Below are positions 56,021 to 64,000 of a stretch of DNA of 64,000 bases, in pieces (the stretch's first letter is position 1; each line of letters begins with the position of its first letter). The translations under genes and the position numbers were made by a program. The DNA is from Seongchinamella unica. GTDB lineage: Bacteria > Pseudomonadota > Gammaproteobacteria > Pseudomonadales > Halieaceae. A model generated the notes under the pieces. The model searched no databases. It had not been told where the DNA came from and saw only the letters and a list, made by a program, of their open reading frames with translations. Where the stretch lies: the NCBI RefSeq assembly GCF_004354085.1, contig NZ_SMSE01000002.1:620001-684000 (forward strand), read 5' to 3'.

Positions 56021-57329
56021 CATGTTTGGTGCCGAAGGCGGCAGCAGCGGTTACCAGCCCCTTGCCGCCCGGCTGCGGCCGGCTGACCTTGTGGGGTATG
56101 CCGGCCAGTCCCACATTCTCGCGCCGGGCAAGCCCCTGCGGGAGGCCATAGACCGACGTCAGTTGCATTCCATGATCTTTTGGGGACCACCGGGTGTCGG
56201 CAAGACCACCCTGGCGCGGATCGCGGCCGAAGCCGCCGACGCGCATTTCCTGCAAATTTCTGCCGTGCTGTCGGGGGTCAAGGAAATCCGCGAGGCCATC
56301 GCCCAGGCACGACAGCACAAGTCGACCGGGCGTGACACGGTATTGTTCGTCGACGAGGTGCATCGGTTTAACAAGTCCCAGCAGGATGCTTTCCTGCCTT
56401 ATGTCGAAGACGGCACGGTAATATTCGTCGGTGCCACCACGGAAAATCCCTCCTTTGAGTTGAATAACGCGCTGCTGTCCCGGACCCGGGTCTACAGACT
56501 GCGTTCGCTCGACAAGGATGAGCTGATGAGCGTGCTGCATCGAGGGCTCGACGAACTGGGGGATCAGGTTTCTGCCGCCAGCGACTGTCTCGAATTGATC
56601 GCTGCCCAGGCCGACGGTGACGCACGACGCTCGCTGAACCTGCTGGAACTGGCGGCAGATCTGGCCGAAGACGGCGAAATCACCGAACAGACGCTGAGGG
56701 AAGTGTTACAGGTCTCCCTGCGGCGCTTCGACAAGGGCGGCGACCTCTTTTACGACCAGATCAGCGCCCTGCACAAGGCGGTCCGCGGTAGCGCCCCGGA
56801 TGCAGCGCTTTACTGGTACTGCCGCATGCTGGACGGCGGCTGCGACCCGATCTACGTTGCCCGGCGCGTCGTGCGCATGGCCAGTGAAGACATCGGCAAT
56901 GCAGATCCCAGGGCCCTGACCATGGCCCTGGACGCCTGGCAGGTGCAGGAGCGACTGGGCAGCCCCGAGGGTGAGTTGGCCATCGCCCAGGCCATCATCT
57001 ACCTGGCATGTGCCGCCAAGAGCAATGCGGTGTACACCGCCTACAACGCGGCAAGGGCCGAGGTGGCAGAGGGCGACAGCGAGGAGGTGCCGCTGCACCT
57101 GCGCAATGCACCGACCAGCCTGATGAAGGATATGGATTACGGCGCCGATTATCGCTATGCCCACGACGAGGAGGGGGGATACGCCGCCGGTGAGAACTAT
57201 TTTCCCGAATCCCTGCAGCACAGGCAGTATTATCATCCGGTGGATCGCGGCCTGGAGCAAAGGATCAGCGAGAAGCTGCAGTACCTGCGCGATCGGGACA
57301 AAAGCAGTACAATACGCCGCTACGACTGA
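56010..57329 (+). CDS. rarA: Replication-associated AAA+ ATPase RarA (MgsA)
   Basis: 439-residue clamp-loader-like AAA+ protein working at stalled forks. The head P-L-A-A-R-L-R-P-A-D-L-x-x-Y-x-G-Q is typical. Walker A W-G-P-P-G-V-G-K-T-T (about 53-62), Walker B F-V-D-E-V-H-R-F-N-K (about 112-121), sensor G-A-T-T-E-N-P-S-F-E-L-N (about 137-148), then the RarA tetramerisation part with L-H-K-A-V-R-G-S-A-P-D-A-A-L-Y-W and G-Y-A-A-G-E-N-Y-F-P. Start ATG at 56010 inside lolA. Confidence 0.95.
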   Translation: MTDDMFGAEGGSSGYQPLAARLRPADLVGYAGQSHILAPGKPLREAIDRRQLHSMIFWGPPGVGKTTLARIAAEAADAHFLQISAVLSGVKEIREAIAQARQHKSTGRDTVLFVDEVHRFNKSQQDAFLPYVEDGTVIFVGATTENPSFELNNALLSRTRVYRLRSLDKDELMSVLHRGLDELGDQVSAASDCLELIAAQADGDARRSLNLLELAADLAEDGEITEQTLREVLQVSLRRFDKGGDLFYDQISALHKAVRGSAPDAALYWYCRMLDGGCDPIYVARRVVRMASEDIGNADPRALTMALDAWQVQERLGSPEGELAIAQAIIYLACAAKSNAVYTAYNAARAEVAEGDSEEVPLHLRNAPTSLMKDMDYGADYRYAHDEEGGYAAGENYFPESLQHRQYYHPVDRGLEQRISEKLQYLRDRDKSSTIRRYD

Positions 57330-57346
57330 ACCATCTCCCGGTACGC

Positions 57347-57721
57347 ATGAAATACCTGTTGTTCATCGCCCTGGGCGGAGCCACCGGCGCCGTCTCGCGC
57401 TACCTGCTTTCCAACGGGGCACTCGCCCTGTGGGAAGGCAAGTGGCCGTTGGGGACGCTGCTGGTGAACATGCTGGGCTCTTTTCTGATCGGGGTGGTGT
57501 TCGTGTTGATCGAGAGGCAGGTACTGCACCAGGACTGGCGCAGTGTGCTGATGGTCGGCTTTCTTGGGGCCTTTACCACGTTCTCAACCTTCTCGCTTGA
57601 GAGCATTGCCCTGTTTGAGAGTGGCCATACCGCCCACGCCCTCGGTTATATGGCGGTGAGCACCGTCAGTTGTGTGTTCATGGCTGGACTCTCGATACAG
57701 TTAACCCGCGCGCTGGTTTAG
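57347..57721 (+). CDS. crcB: Fluoride channel CrcB (Fluc)
   Basis: 124-residue, four-helix fluoride exporter acting as a dual-topology dimer. Seen: A-L-G-G-A-T-G-A-V-S-R-Y near 8-19, G-T-L-L-V-N-M-L-G-S-F-L-I-G (about 38-51) with the pore asparagine, and G-F-L-G-A-F-T-T-F-S-T-F-S-L-E (about 73-87) with the phenylalanine box and sodium site. Only 17 bp follow rarA, so no fluoride riboswitch fits in front of it. Confidence 0.96.
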   Translation: MKYLLFIALGGATGAVSRYLLSNGALALWEGKWPLGTLLVNMLGSFLIGVVFVLIERQVLHQDWRSVLMVGFLGAFTTFSTFSLESIALFESGHTAHALGYMAVSTVSCVFMAGLSIQLTRALV

Positions 57722-57736
57722 TGCGCCGTCACCTGA

Positions 57737-59065
<1,329 letters not shown>

Positions 59066-59066
59066 T

Positions 59067-60449
59067 ATGCAGTACCTGCCCGTTTGCCTGCAGGTGCGCA
59101 ACTCGCCGGTAGTACTGGTGGGAGGAGGCACAGTCGCCACCCGCAAAGCCCGACTGCTACTTCGTGCCGGTGCCAATCTCAACGTAGTGGCACCGCAGAT
59201 CACCCCTGAACTGCAGCTGCTGCTGGCTGAACACGGTGGTAACTGGCAGCAATCCCGATACCGGGAATCGGACCTTCACGGTCGCATGCTGGTGGTCGCA
59301 GCCACGCCCGATCGCGAGGTGAACAAACAGGTCCATGCGGATGCCATGGCGCTTAACCTGCCGGTAAACGTGGTCGATTCCCCCGACCTCTGTACCTTCA
59401 TTTTTCCGTCGATTGTCGACCGGGACCCGTTGCTGATAGCGATCAGTTCCTCGGGGCGCAGCCCGGTACTGGCACGCCAGCTGAGAAGGAAAATCGAGGC
59501 CATGGTGCCCGCGGCCTATGGCCGGCTGGCCAGTTTTGCCGGGCGTTTCCGCGACCGGGTCAAGGACGCTATCCCGGAAGAGACTCCACGCCGCCTGTTC
59601 TGGGAACAGGTCATGGAAGGCGCGGTTGCCGAGCAGGTCATGGGGGGCAGGGAGGCCAGGGCAGAGGAACTGCTGGAAACCCTGCTGGCAGATACCTCAG
59701 GGCACCATAACGGCGAGGTCTACCTGATCGGCGCCGGCCCCGGCGATCCGGATCTGATGACGTTCAAGGCGGTACGGCTGCTGCAGAGCGCTGACGTGGT
59801 ACTGTATGACCGGCTGGTTTCCGCCGGCATTCTGGAGATGTCCCGCCGTGATGCCGAACGCATCTACGTGGGCAAGCGCCGGGACGACCACGCGGTGCCC
59901 CAGGGTGAGATCAACCAGCTGCTGGTGGACCTTGCCAAAGCGGGCAAGCGGGTAGTCCGCCTGAAAGGCGGCGACCCATTTATTTTCGGTCGCGGCGGGG
60001 AGGAAATCGAATTGCTGGCGCGTCACCGGGTGCCATTTCAGGTGGTTCCCGGAATTACCGCAGCCAGTGGTGCCGCCTGTTATTCGGGGATACCCCTGAC
60101 TCACCGTGATCACGCCCAGTCGGTGCGCTTCGTTACCGGACATCTCAAGGATGGCAGTAGTAACCTGGACTGGGCCTCATTTCAGTCCGAGACGGAAACC
60201 CTGGTGTTTTACATGGGTCTGGTGGGGCTGCCGATCATCTGCGAACAGTTGCAGGCCTACGGACGGCGTGCAGACACGCCCATGGCCCTGATCGAAAGGG
60301 CGACTTCAAGCGAGCAACGGGTAATTACCGGCACCCTGGCCACCATGGTAGACAGGGTCGAACGGGAAAAGCCGCGGGCACCGACACTGATTATTGTCGG
60401 CTCGGTGGTGGAGTTGCACGAGCAGTTGAGCTGGTTTGGGAAGGAGTAG
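59067..60449 (+). CDS. cysG: Siroheme synthase CysG
   Basis: 460-residue trifunctional enzyme making siroheme from uroporphyrinogen III. N-terminal dehydrogenase/ferrochelatase part (1-about 205): [13 protein letters not shown] near 14-26 and [14 protein letters not shown]-terminal methyltransferase part: [11 protein letters not shown] (about 221-231), [16 protein letters not shown] (about 300-315) and S-G-I-P-L-T-H-R-D. Siroheme serves sulfite reductase, so it lies in the same cysteine pathway as cysB (22522). Confidence 0.97.
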   Translation: MQYLPVCLQVRNSPVVLVGGGTVATRKARLLLRAGANLNVVAPQITPELQLLLAEHGGNWQQSRYRESDLHGRMLVVAATPDREVNKQVHADAMALNLPVNVVDSPDLCTFIFPSIVDRDPLLIAISSSGRSPVLARQLRRKIEAMVPAAYGRLASFAGRFRDRVKDAIPEETPRRLFWEQVMEGAVAEQVMGGREARAEELLETLLADTSGHHNGEVYLIGAGPGDPDLMTFKAVRLLQSADVVLYDRLVSAGILEMSRRDAERIYVGKRRDDHAVPQGEINQLLVDLAKAGKRVVRLKGGDPFIFGRGGEEIELLARHRVPFQVVPGITAASGAACYSGIPLTHRDHAQSVRFVTGHLKDGSSNLDWASFQSETETLVFYMGLVGLPIICEQLQAYGRRADTPMALIERATSSEQRVITGTLATMVDRVEREKPRAPTLIIVGSVVELHEQLSWFGKE

Positions 60450-60469
60450 CTTCCGGGGCGCCCCTGCTT

Positions 60470-60528
60470 GCGCGGGGATGACAGGAACGTGCAGGGGATG
60501 ACCGGGGAGCGCGGGGAATCACAGGAAA
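60470..60528. repeat. Three degenerate 20-bp tandem repeats between cysG and prc
   Basis: Copies at 60470-60488, 60489-60508 and 60509-60528, each of the form GYGCRGGGAATCACAGGAAA/GCGCGGGGATGACAGGAAC. They contain the GGGATGACAG motif seen in other gaps (4968, 31184, 51758). They lie between convergent genes. Confidence 0.7.
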
Positions 60529-60553
60529 AGTTCAGGCGGATAACCGCCCGATC

Positions 60554-62665
60554 TCAGTCCTTCTCCCGAACATTCGCCGCATAGCGTTGTTGCTTCAGCA
60601 CCAGCGCATCCACCAGCACATTGCCGGCCTCTGTCAGCAGCACATCCGGCTCTTCGTCGTCAGCATCGTTTTGCGCTTCGGTATCTGCGCTGGCGACGGA
60701 ATCCACTTCTTCATCGTCGTCACTGGCCTCGTCCTCCTCATCGAGTGAGGCCAATGGCTCTTCACCCCGGGCGACCCGGCGCTTGTTCTCGATGGCCAGG
60801 GCCTTCTGTTTCTGCGACTCGCGCAGGGCGAGGCGTTTTTCCTCGTTCAACGGCAGGCGGTCCAGCTCACGGGTCTCGGCAGCCAGGGCAATCTGGTCTT
60901 CGAGGTAGACGAAATCGGGATTGCTGTGGCTGCGCTCCTCAAACAGGCCGGTAATGTGAGGTAGCACCGTGCTCAGGTCGTCGTAACGGCGGTGGCGCAC
61001 GGAATTGATCTGGTCCCAGTTAAGAGCGTGGTCCAGCGCGCTCTCGCCGATCTGTTCGGTATCGAACAGGGAGGGGAAAGCCAGGTCCGGTACCACACCG
61101 CGGTGCTGGGTGCTGTCACCGGAAATACGGTAAAACTTGCTCTCGGTAATCTTCAGCTGGCCTTCGGTGAGCGGGGTCAGGGTTTGCACCGTTCCCTTGC
61201 CGAAGGAGCGATCACCGACGATGATGCCGCGCTCATAATCCTGGATGGCGCCGGCAAAAATCTCCGAAGCGGAAGCGCTGAGGCGATTGATCAGTACCAC
61301 CAGTGGACCATCGTAGTAATCGCTTTTGAGGCGCTTGCCATCGCGCCAGACCCGGCGGGAGGAGTGGCGGATCTGCACCGTGGGCCCGTACTCGATAAAC
61401 AGGCCGGTCAGCTCGTTGGCCTCCTGCAGGGAGCCGCCGCCGTTATTGCGCAGGTCTACCACCAGGCCATCGATCTCTTCTTCCTGCAGTTCCTGCAGCA
61501 GTTTTTTGACATCGCGAGTGGTGCTCTTGTAATCCTTGTCGCCACGACGCATGGCTTCGAAGTCGATATAGAACGCAGGAATATCGATCACCCCGACCTT
61601 CAGTGTGTCCTCCCCGTTGGGGATCTCCAGTACCTCTTTCTGGGCAGACTGTTCCTCCAGTTTGACCTTGTTACGCACAATGGTGATCAGCTTGCGCTCA
61701 TCGGTGGTCTTGGACTTGGCGGGGATGACCTGCAGGCGAACGGTGGAATCCTTGGGACCGCGGATCAGTTGCACGACTTCATCCAGACGCCAGCCGATCA
61801 CGTCTTCAATTTCTCCGTCATCGCCCTGGCCCACGCCGACAATGCGATCTGAGGGCTGCAGTTCACCCTGTTTGTCGGCAGGCCCCTTGGGCACCAGACG
61901 GGCGACCTTGGTGTACTCGTCCTCGGCCTGTAACACGGCACCGATTCCTTCCAGGGAGAGACTCATGTTGATGTTGAAGTTCTCCGAACGGCGCGGGGAG
62001 AAATAGTTGGTGTGGGGATCGTACAGCTCGGTGAGCGCATTGGCGTATATCTGGAATACGTCCTGGCTGTTGTACTGTTCGACCCGCTTGAGCTGGCTGC
62101 GATAGCGGCGGCTCAGCGTTTCGGGGATCTCATCAGCGGGCTTGTCCGCCAGGCGCAGGCTCAGCACCTGGTTTTTCAGGTGTTTGCGCCAGCGTTCGTC
62201 CAACTCCCCCTGGTCACGGGCCCATTGGCGTTCGTCTGTGTCCAGGTCGTAGTACTCGTCGACGGTAAAATCCATGGCGGCCACGGTTTCAGCGAGGTTT
62301 GCATTAACGCCCTCAAGGCGGGTGCGCAGGCGCTCATGAAAGCGGTTGAAAATGGCATATCCCGCGTCCATGTTGCCCTCCGGCAACTGGTCGTCCATCA
62401 TTTCACGGTATTGCTGGAATTCCTCGATGTCGGCGGCGGTAAAAAACATTTTGCTGCCGTCGAGGCTGTCGATATACGCATCCAGGTGTTGCGAGGAGAG
62501 CGTGTCGTCGTACTCCAGTTTCGAATAATGCCGCTGTTCCAGTTGCTCCACGAGTTCAATGATGGTGTCGCGCTGGCTATCGCTGTACTCGATTTTCGCC
62601 GACGCTGGCAGGGCAAGACCACAGCAGAGAAGGGCCAGGAACAGGATGCGGCCAATAGCGGCCAT
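60554..62665 (-). CDS. prc: Tail-specific periplasmic protease Prc
   Basis: 703 residues from the ATG at 62665 (an in-frame extension to 62749 has no signal-like features). Signal peptide AAIGRILFLALLCCGLALPASA. Then an N-terminal helical domain, a PDZ region (from about 200: L-S-L-E-G-I-G-A-V-L-Q, D-R-I-V-G-V-G-Q-G), and the serine-lysine catalytic site: S-A-S-A-S-E-I-F-A-G followed some 25 residues later by G-K-G-T-V-Q. Homologue of E. coli Prc, which trims PBP3 and degrades tagged proteins. Odd: the C-terminal domain carries a run of about 45 residues dominated by Asp and Glu (around 615-660) that is not part of the catalytic fold. No good ribosome site precedes the start. Confidence 0.93.
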   Translation of the reverse strand: MAAIGRILFLALLCCGLALPASAKIEYSDSQRDTIIELVEQLEQRHYSKLEYDDTLSSQHLDAYIDSLDGSKMFFTAADIEEFQQYREMMDDQLPEGNMDAGYAIFNRFHERLRTRLEGVNANLAETVAAMDFTVDEYYDLDTDERQWARDQGELDERWRKHLKNQVLSLRLADKPADEIPETLSRRYRSQLKRVEQYNSQDVFQIYANALTELYDPHTNYFSPRRSENFNINMSLSLEGIGAVLQAEDEYTKVARLVPKGPADKQGELQPSDRIVGVGQGDDGEIEDVIGWRLDEVVQLIRGPKDSTVRLQVIPAKSKTTDERKLITIVRNKVKLEEQSAQKEVLEIPNGEDTLKVGVIDIPAFYIDFEAMRRGDKDYKSTTRDVKKLLQELQEEEIDGLVVDLRNNGGGSLQEANELTGLFIEYGPTVQIRHSSRRVWRDGKRLKSDYYDGPLVVLINRLSASASEIFAGAIQDYERGIIVGDRSFGKGTVQTLTPLTEGQLKITESKFYRISGDSTQHRGVVPDLAFPSLFDTEQIGESALDHALNWDQINSVRHRRYDDLSTVLPHITGLFEERSHSNPDFVYLEDQIALAAETRELDRLPLNEEKRLALRESQKQKALAIENKRRVARGEEPLASLDEEDEASDDDEEVDSVASADTEAQNDADDEEPDVLLTEAGNVLVDALVLKQQRYAANVREKD

Positions 62666-62927
62666 GCTTGGGAAAGTGCTCAAAATTATTTCTACCACTA
62701 CGTTATGGGAAGCAATCGCTAAGTGTACCCTTGCGAGCCAGCGGTTCAAGGCGGCAGGGACGTTTTTCCTCAGATCGAGAATAGCCGGAAAAGTTCATAT
62801 TTGCCTGCTGGTGGGCACACCCTGGATGATGTGGGTGGTGTTTTAGCCTTGGCCGGCAGCCCCCAGGTTCCTCGACACCTGGACTTCATGCTTTAATAGA
62901 GCGCTTGCAAGCTGATCGGAACCCCCC

Positions 62928-64000
62928 ATGAAAGTTACCCCTACCTCCGGTGTGGCAGCGGGCCTGCTGCTCCTGCTGCTGACTATCGCCGCCTGTTCGA
63001 GCCCCGGACCGGAGGATGCCGCCAGCCAGGCCGGCTGGGACAAGGGGGCTATGGTGACAGCCGCCAACCCCCACGCGACCGCCGCGGGAATGGAGATGTT
63101 GCGCCGGGGCGGTCACGCCGTTGACGCGGCTATCGCCGCCCACGCAGTGCTGGGGTTGGTGGAACCGCAAAGTTCAGGAATAGGTGGTGGCGCTTTCATG
63201 CTGGTCTACCAGCGTGAGAATGGAGCCCTGGTGATGCACGATGGGCGGGAACTGGCGCCCGCCGGCGTGACCGCTGACATGTTCATGGCCGATGGCGAGG
63301 TTATGGGATTTCTGGAGGCCTGGCAGGGCGGTATTGCGGTGGGCGTGCCCGGGGCGATCGCCCTGTACGAGGACACCCATAAAAAGTACGGCAAGCTGCC
63401 CTGGGCGGACCTGTTCCAGCCGGCCATCAATCTGGCTGCCAACGGGTTCGAAGTGTCGCCGCGGATGGCTGGATTCCTGCCGCGTATGGCCTCCGTGACC
63501 CGGCTTGACGAGAACCCTGGAACTGCGCAGTACTTTTTCCCCCAGGGCCAGCCCCTGCAGGCAGGACATCTGCTGAAAAACCCGGAGTACGCCAACACCC
63601 TGAGGCGGATCGCAGCCGAGGGCAAAAGCGCCTTTTACCGCGGTTCGATCGCCGAGGCTATCGTCGCCGCGACTCGGGCCGATCCGCATCCCGGCAGCCT
63701 TGGCCTGGAGGACCTGGCCAACTACCGCACGGTGGAGAGGGCCTCGGTCTGTGGGCCCTATCGGCAGCTGCGTGTCTGTGCCGGCCCCCCCCCCTCATCG
63801 GGGATAAGCCAGATCATGATGCTGCGAATTTACCAGCATCTGGCGGAAGACGCCGGAACAAGGGATGAGCAACTCGCGGCCTTTGTCGATGCGCAGCGCC
63901 TGGTGTATGCAGACCGCGATCATTTTGTCGGTGACCCGGATCATGTCGACGTCCCTGTTCGGCAGCTCGTCGACCCGTCTTACCTGGATCACCGCGCCGG
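62928..64000 (+). CDS. ggt: Gamma-glutamyltransferase (3' end cut off)
   Basis: First 357 residues of a gamma-glutamyltranspeptidase precursor, open to the window edge. A type II signal peptide with lipobox I-A-A-C (Cys23) anchors it as a lipoprotein. Family blocks: M-V-T-A-A-N-P-H-A-T-A-A-G (about 42-54), G-G-H-A-V-D-A-A-I-A-A, E-P-Q-S-S-G-I-G-G-G-A-F-M (about 80-92), D-G-R-E-L-A-P, G-V-P-G-A. The self-cleavage Thr and small subunit lie outside. A run of ten C (63785-63794) codes for the P-P-P of G-P-P-P-S-S-G. Divergent from prc; the 262 bp between them show no other gene. Confidence 0.93.
   Translation, partial: MKVTPTSGVAAGLLLLLLTIAACSSPGPEDAASQAGWDKGAMVTAANPHATAAGMEMLRRGGHAVDAAIAAHAVLGLVEPQSSGIGGGAFMLVYQRENGALVMHDGRELAPAGVTADMFMADGEVMGFLEAWQGGIAVGVPGAIALYEDTHKKYGKLPWADLFQPAINLAANGFEVSPRMAGFLPRMASVTRLDENPGTAQYFFPQGQPLQAGHLLKNPEYANTLRRIAAEGKSAFYRGSIAEAIVAATRADPHPGSLGLEDLANYRTVERASVCGPYRQLRVCAGPPPSSGISQIMMLRIYQHLAEDAGTRDEQLAAFVDAQRLVYADRDHFVGDPDHVDVPVRQLVDPSYLDHRA

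Noticed and set aside
57330-57346. Fluoride riboswitch before crcB
   Set aside because: Only 17 bp separate rarA and crcB; the riboswitch does not fit and no pseudoknot is seen.

Overview
The window reads as a piece of chromosome from a GC-rich, aerobic gammaproteobacterium. Housekeeping gene order is close to that of Pseudomonas (rluE-nudJ-mnmA-hflD-purB-roxA; icd-clpS-clpA-infA-bpt-aat-trxB-ftsK-lolA-rarA-crcB-serS-cysG; cysB-thrH-pabB). The methylmalonyl-CoA cassette, cytochrome P450, luciferase-like oxidoreductase and scattered lipid and propionate genes suggest a marine lineage such as Halieaceae/Cellvibrionales. That placement is an inference from gene content, not from a marker tree. 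There is no prophage, integron, transposase or CRISPR array.

Layout: 1-3.2 kb holds a YadGH-type ABC exporter (cut at the left edge), queF, a tRNA-Ser(GGA) and a small lipoprotein. 3.3-5.0 kb holds a lone minus-strand gene joining a SLOG-like nucleotide-binding Rossmann domain to two pairs of membrane helices; it is the best candidate for an undescribed signalling or defence protein. 5.1-11.6 kb holds a serine hydrolase, an LLM-class oxidoreductase, moaCDE, a flavin reductase, a Nudix hydrolase, bcp and a metallo-beta-lactamase-fold hydrolase. 11.6-16.1 kb holds a P450-HIT-GST-like-SnoaL-like-outer-membrane gene run ending against a MarR regulator, possibly one catabolic or detoxification unit. 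16.5-24.2 kb holds an orphan yajC, a PLP desulfhydrase or deaminase, an Na+/alanine symporter, an unusually long acetyl-CoA hydrolase/transferase, a 5'-nucleotidase, cysB and thrH, with pabB on the other strand.

26.0-34.6 kb is a propionyl-CoA to succinyl-CoA module: an atypical two-subunit biotin carboxylase (carboxyltransferase, then a 938-residue biotin carboxylase-biotin carrier fusion with a coiled-coil insert), methylmalonyl-CoA epimerase, one-chain methylmalonyl-CoA mutase, and the MeaB chaperone. A near-consensus promoter precedes it.

34.6-40.1 kb has a Rieske protein, ytoQ, a gutted GNAT acetyltransferase pseudogene, a small unknown, the monomeric isocitrate dehydrogenase idh with a textbook terminator, and a decayed DUF222-HNH nuclease gene that still carries an intact LexA box. 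40.1-45.4 kb is the rluE-to-roxA operon (tRNA/rRNA modification and purine synthesis). 45.5-60.4 kb is the conserved icd-to-cysG block; a 101-bp imperfect palindrome sits between icd and clpS where pseudomonads carry cspD. The right end has the tail-specific protease prc and, divergent from it, a gamma-glutamyltransferase gene cut by the window edge that contains a run of ten C.

Several gaps between genes share a GGGATGACAG-type motif or hold short degenerate tandem repeats. Protein calls rest on reading motifs by eye; no database search was run.
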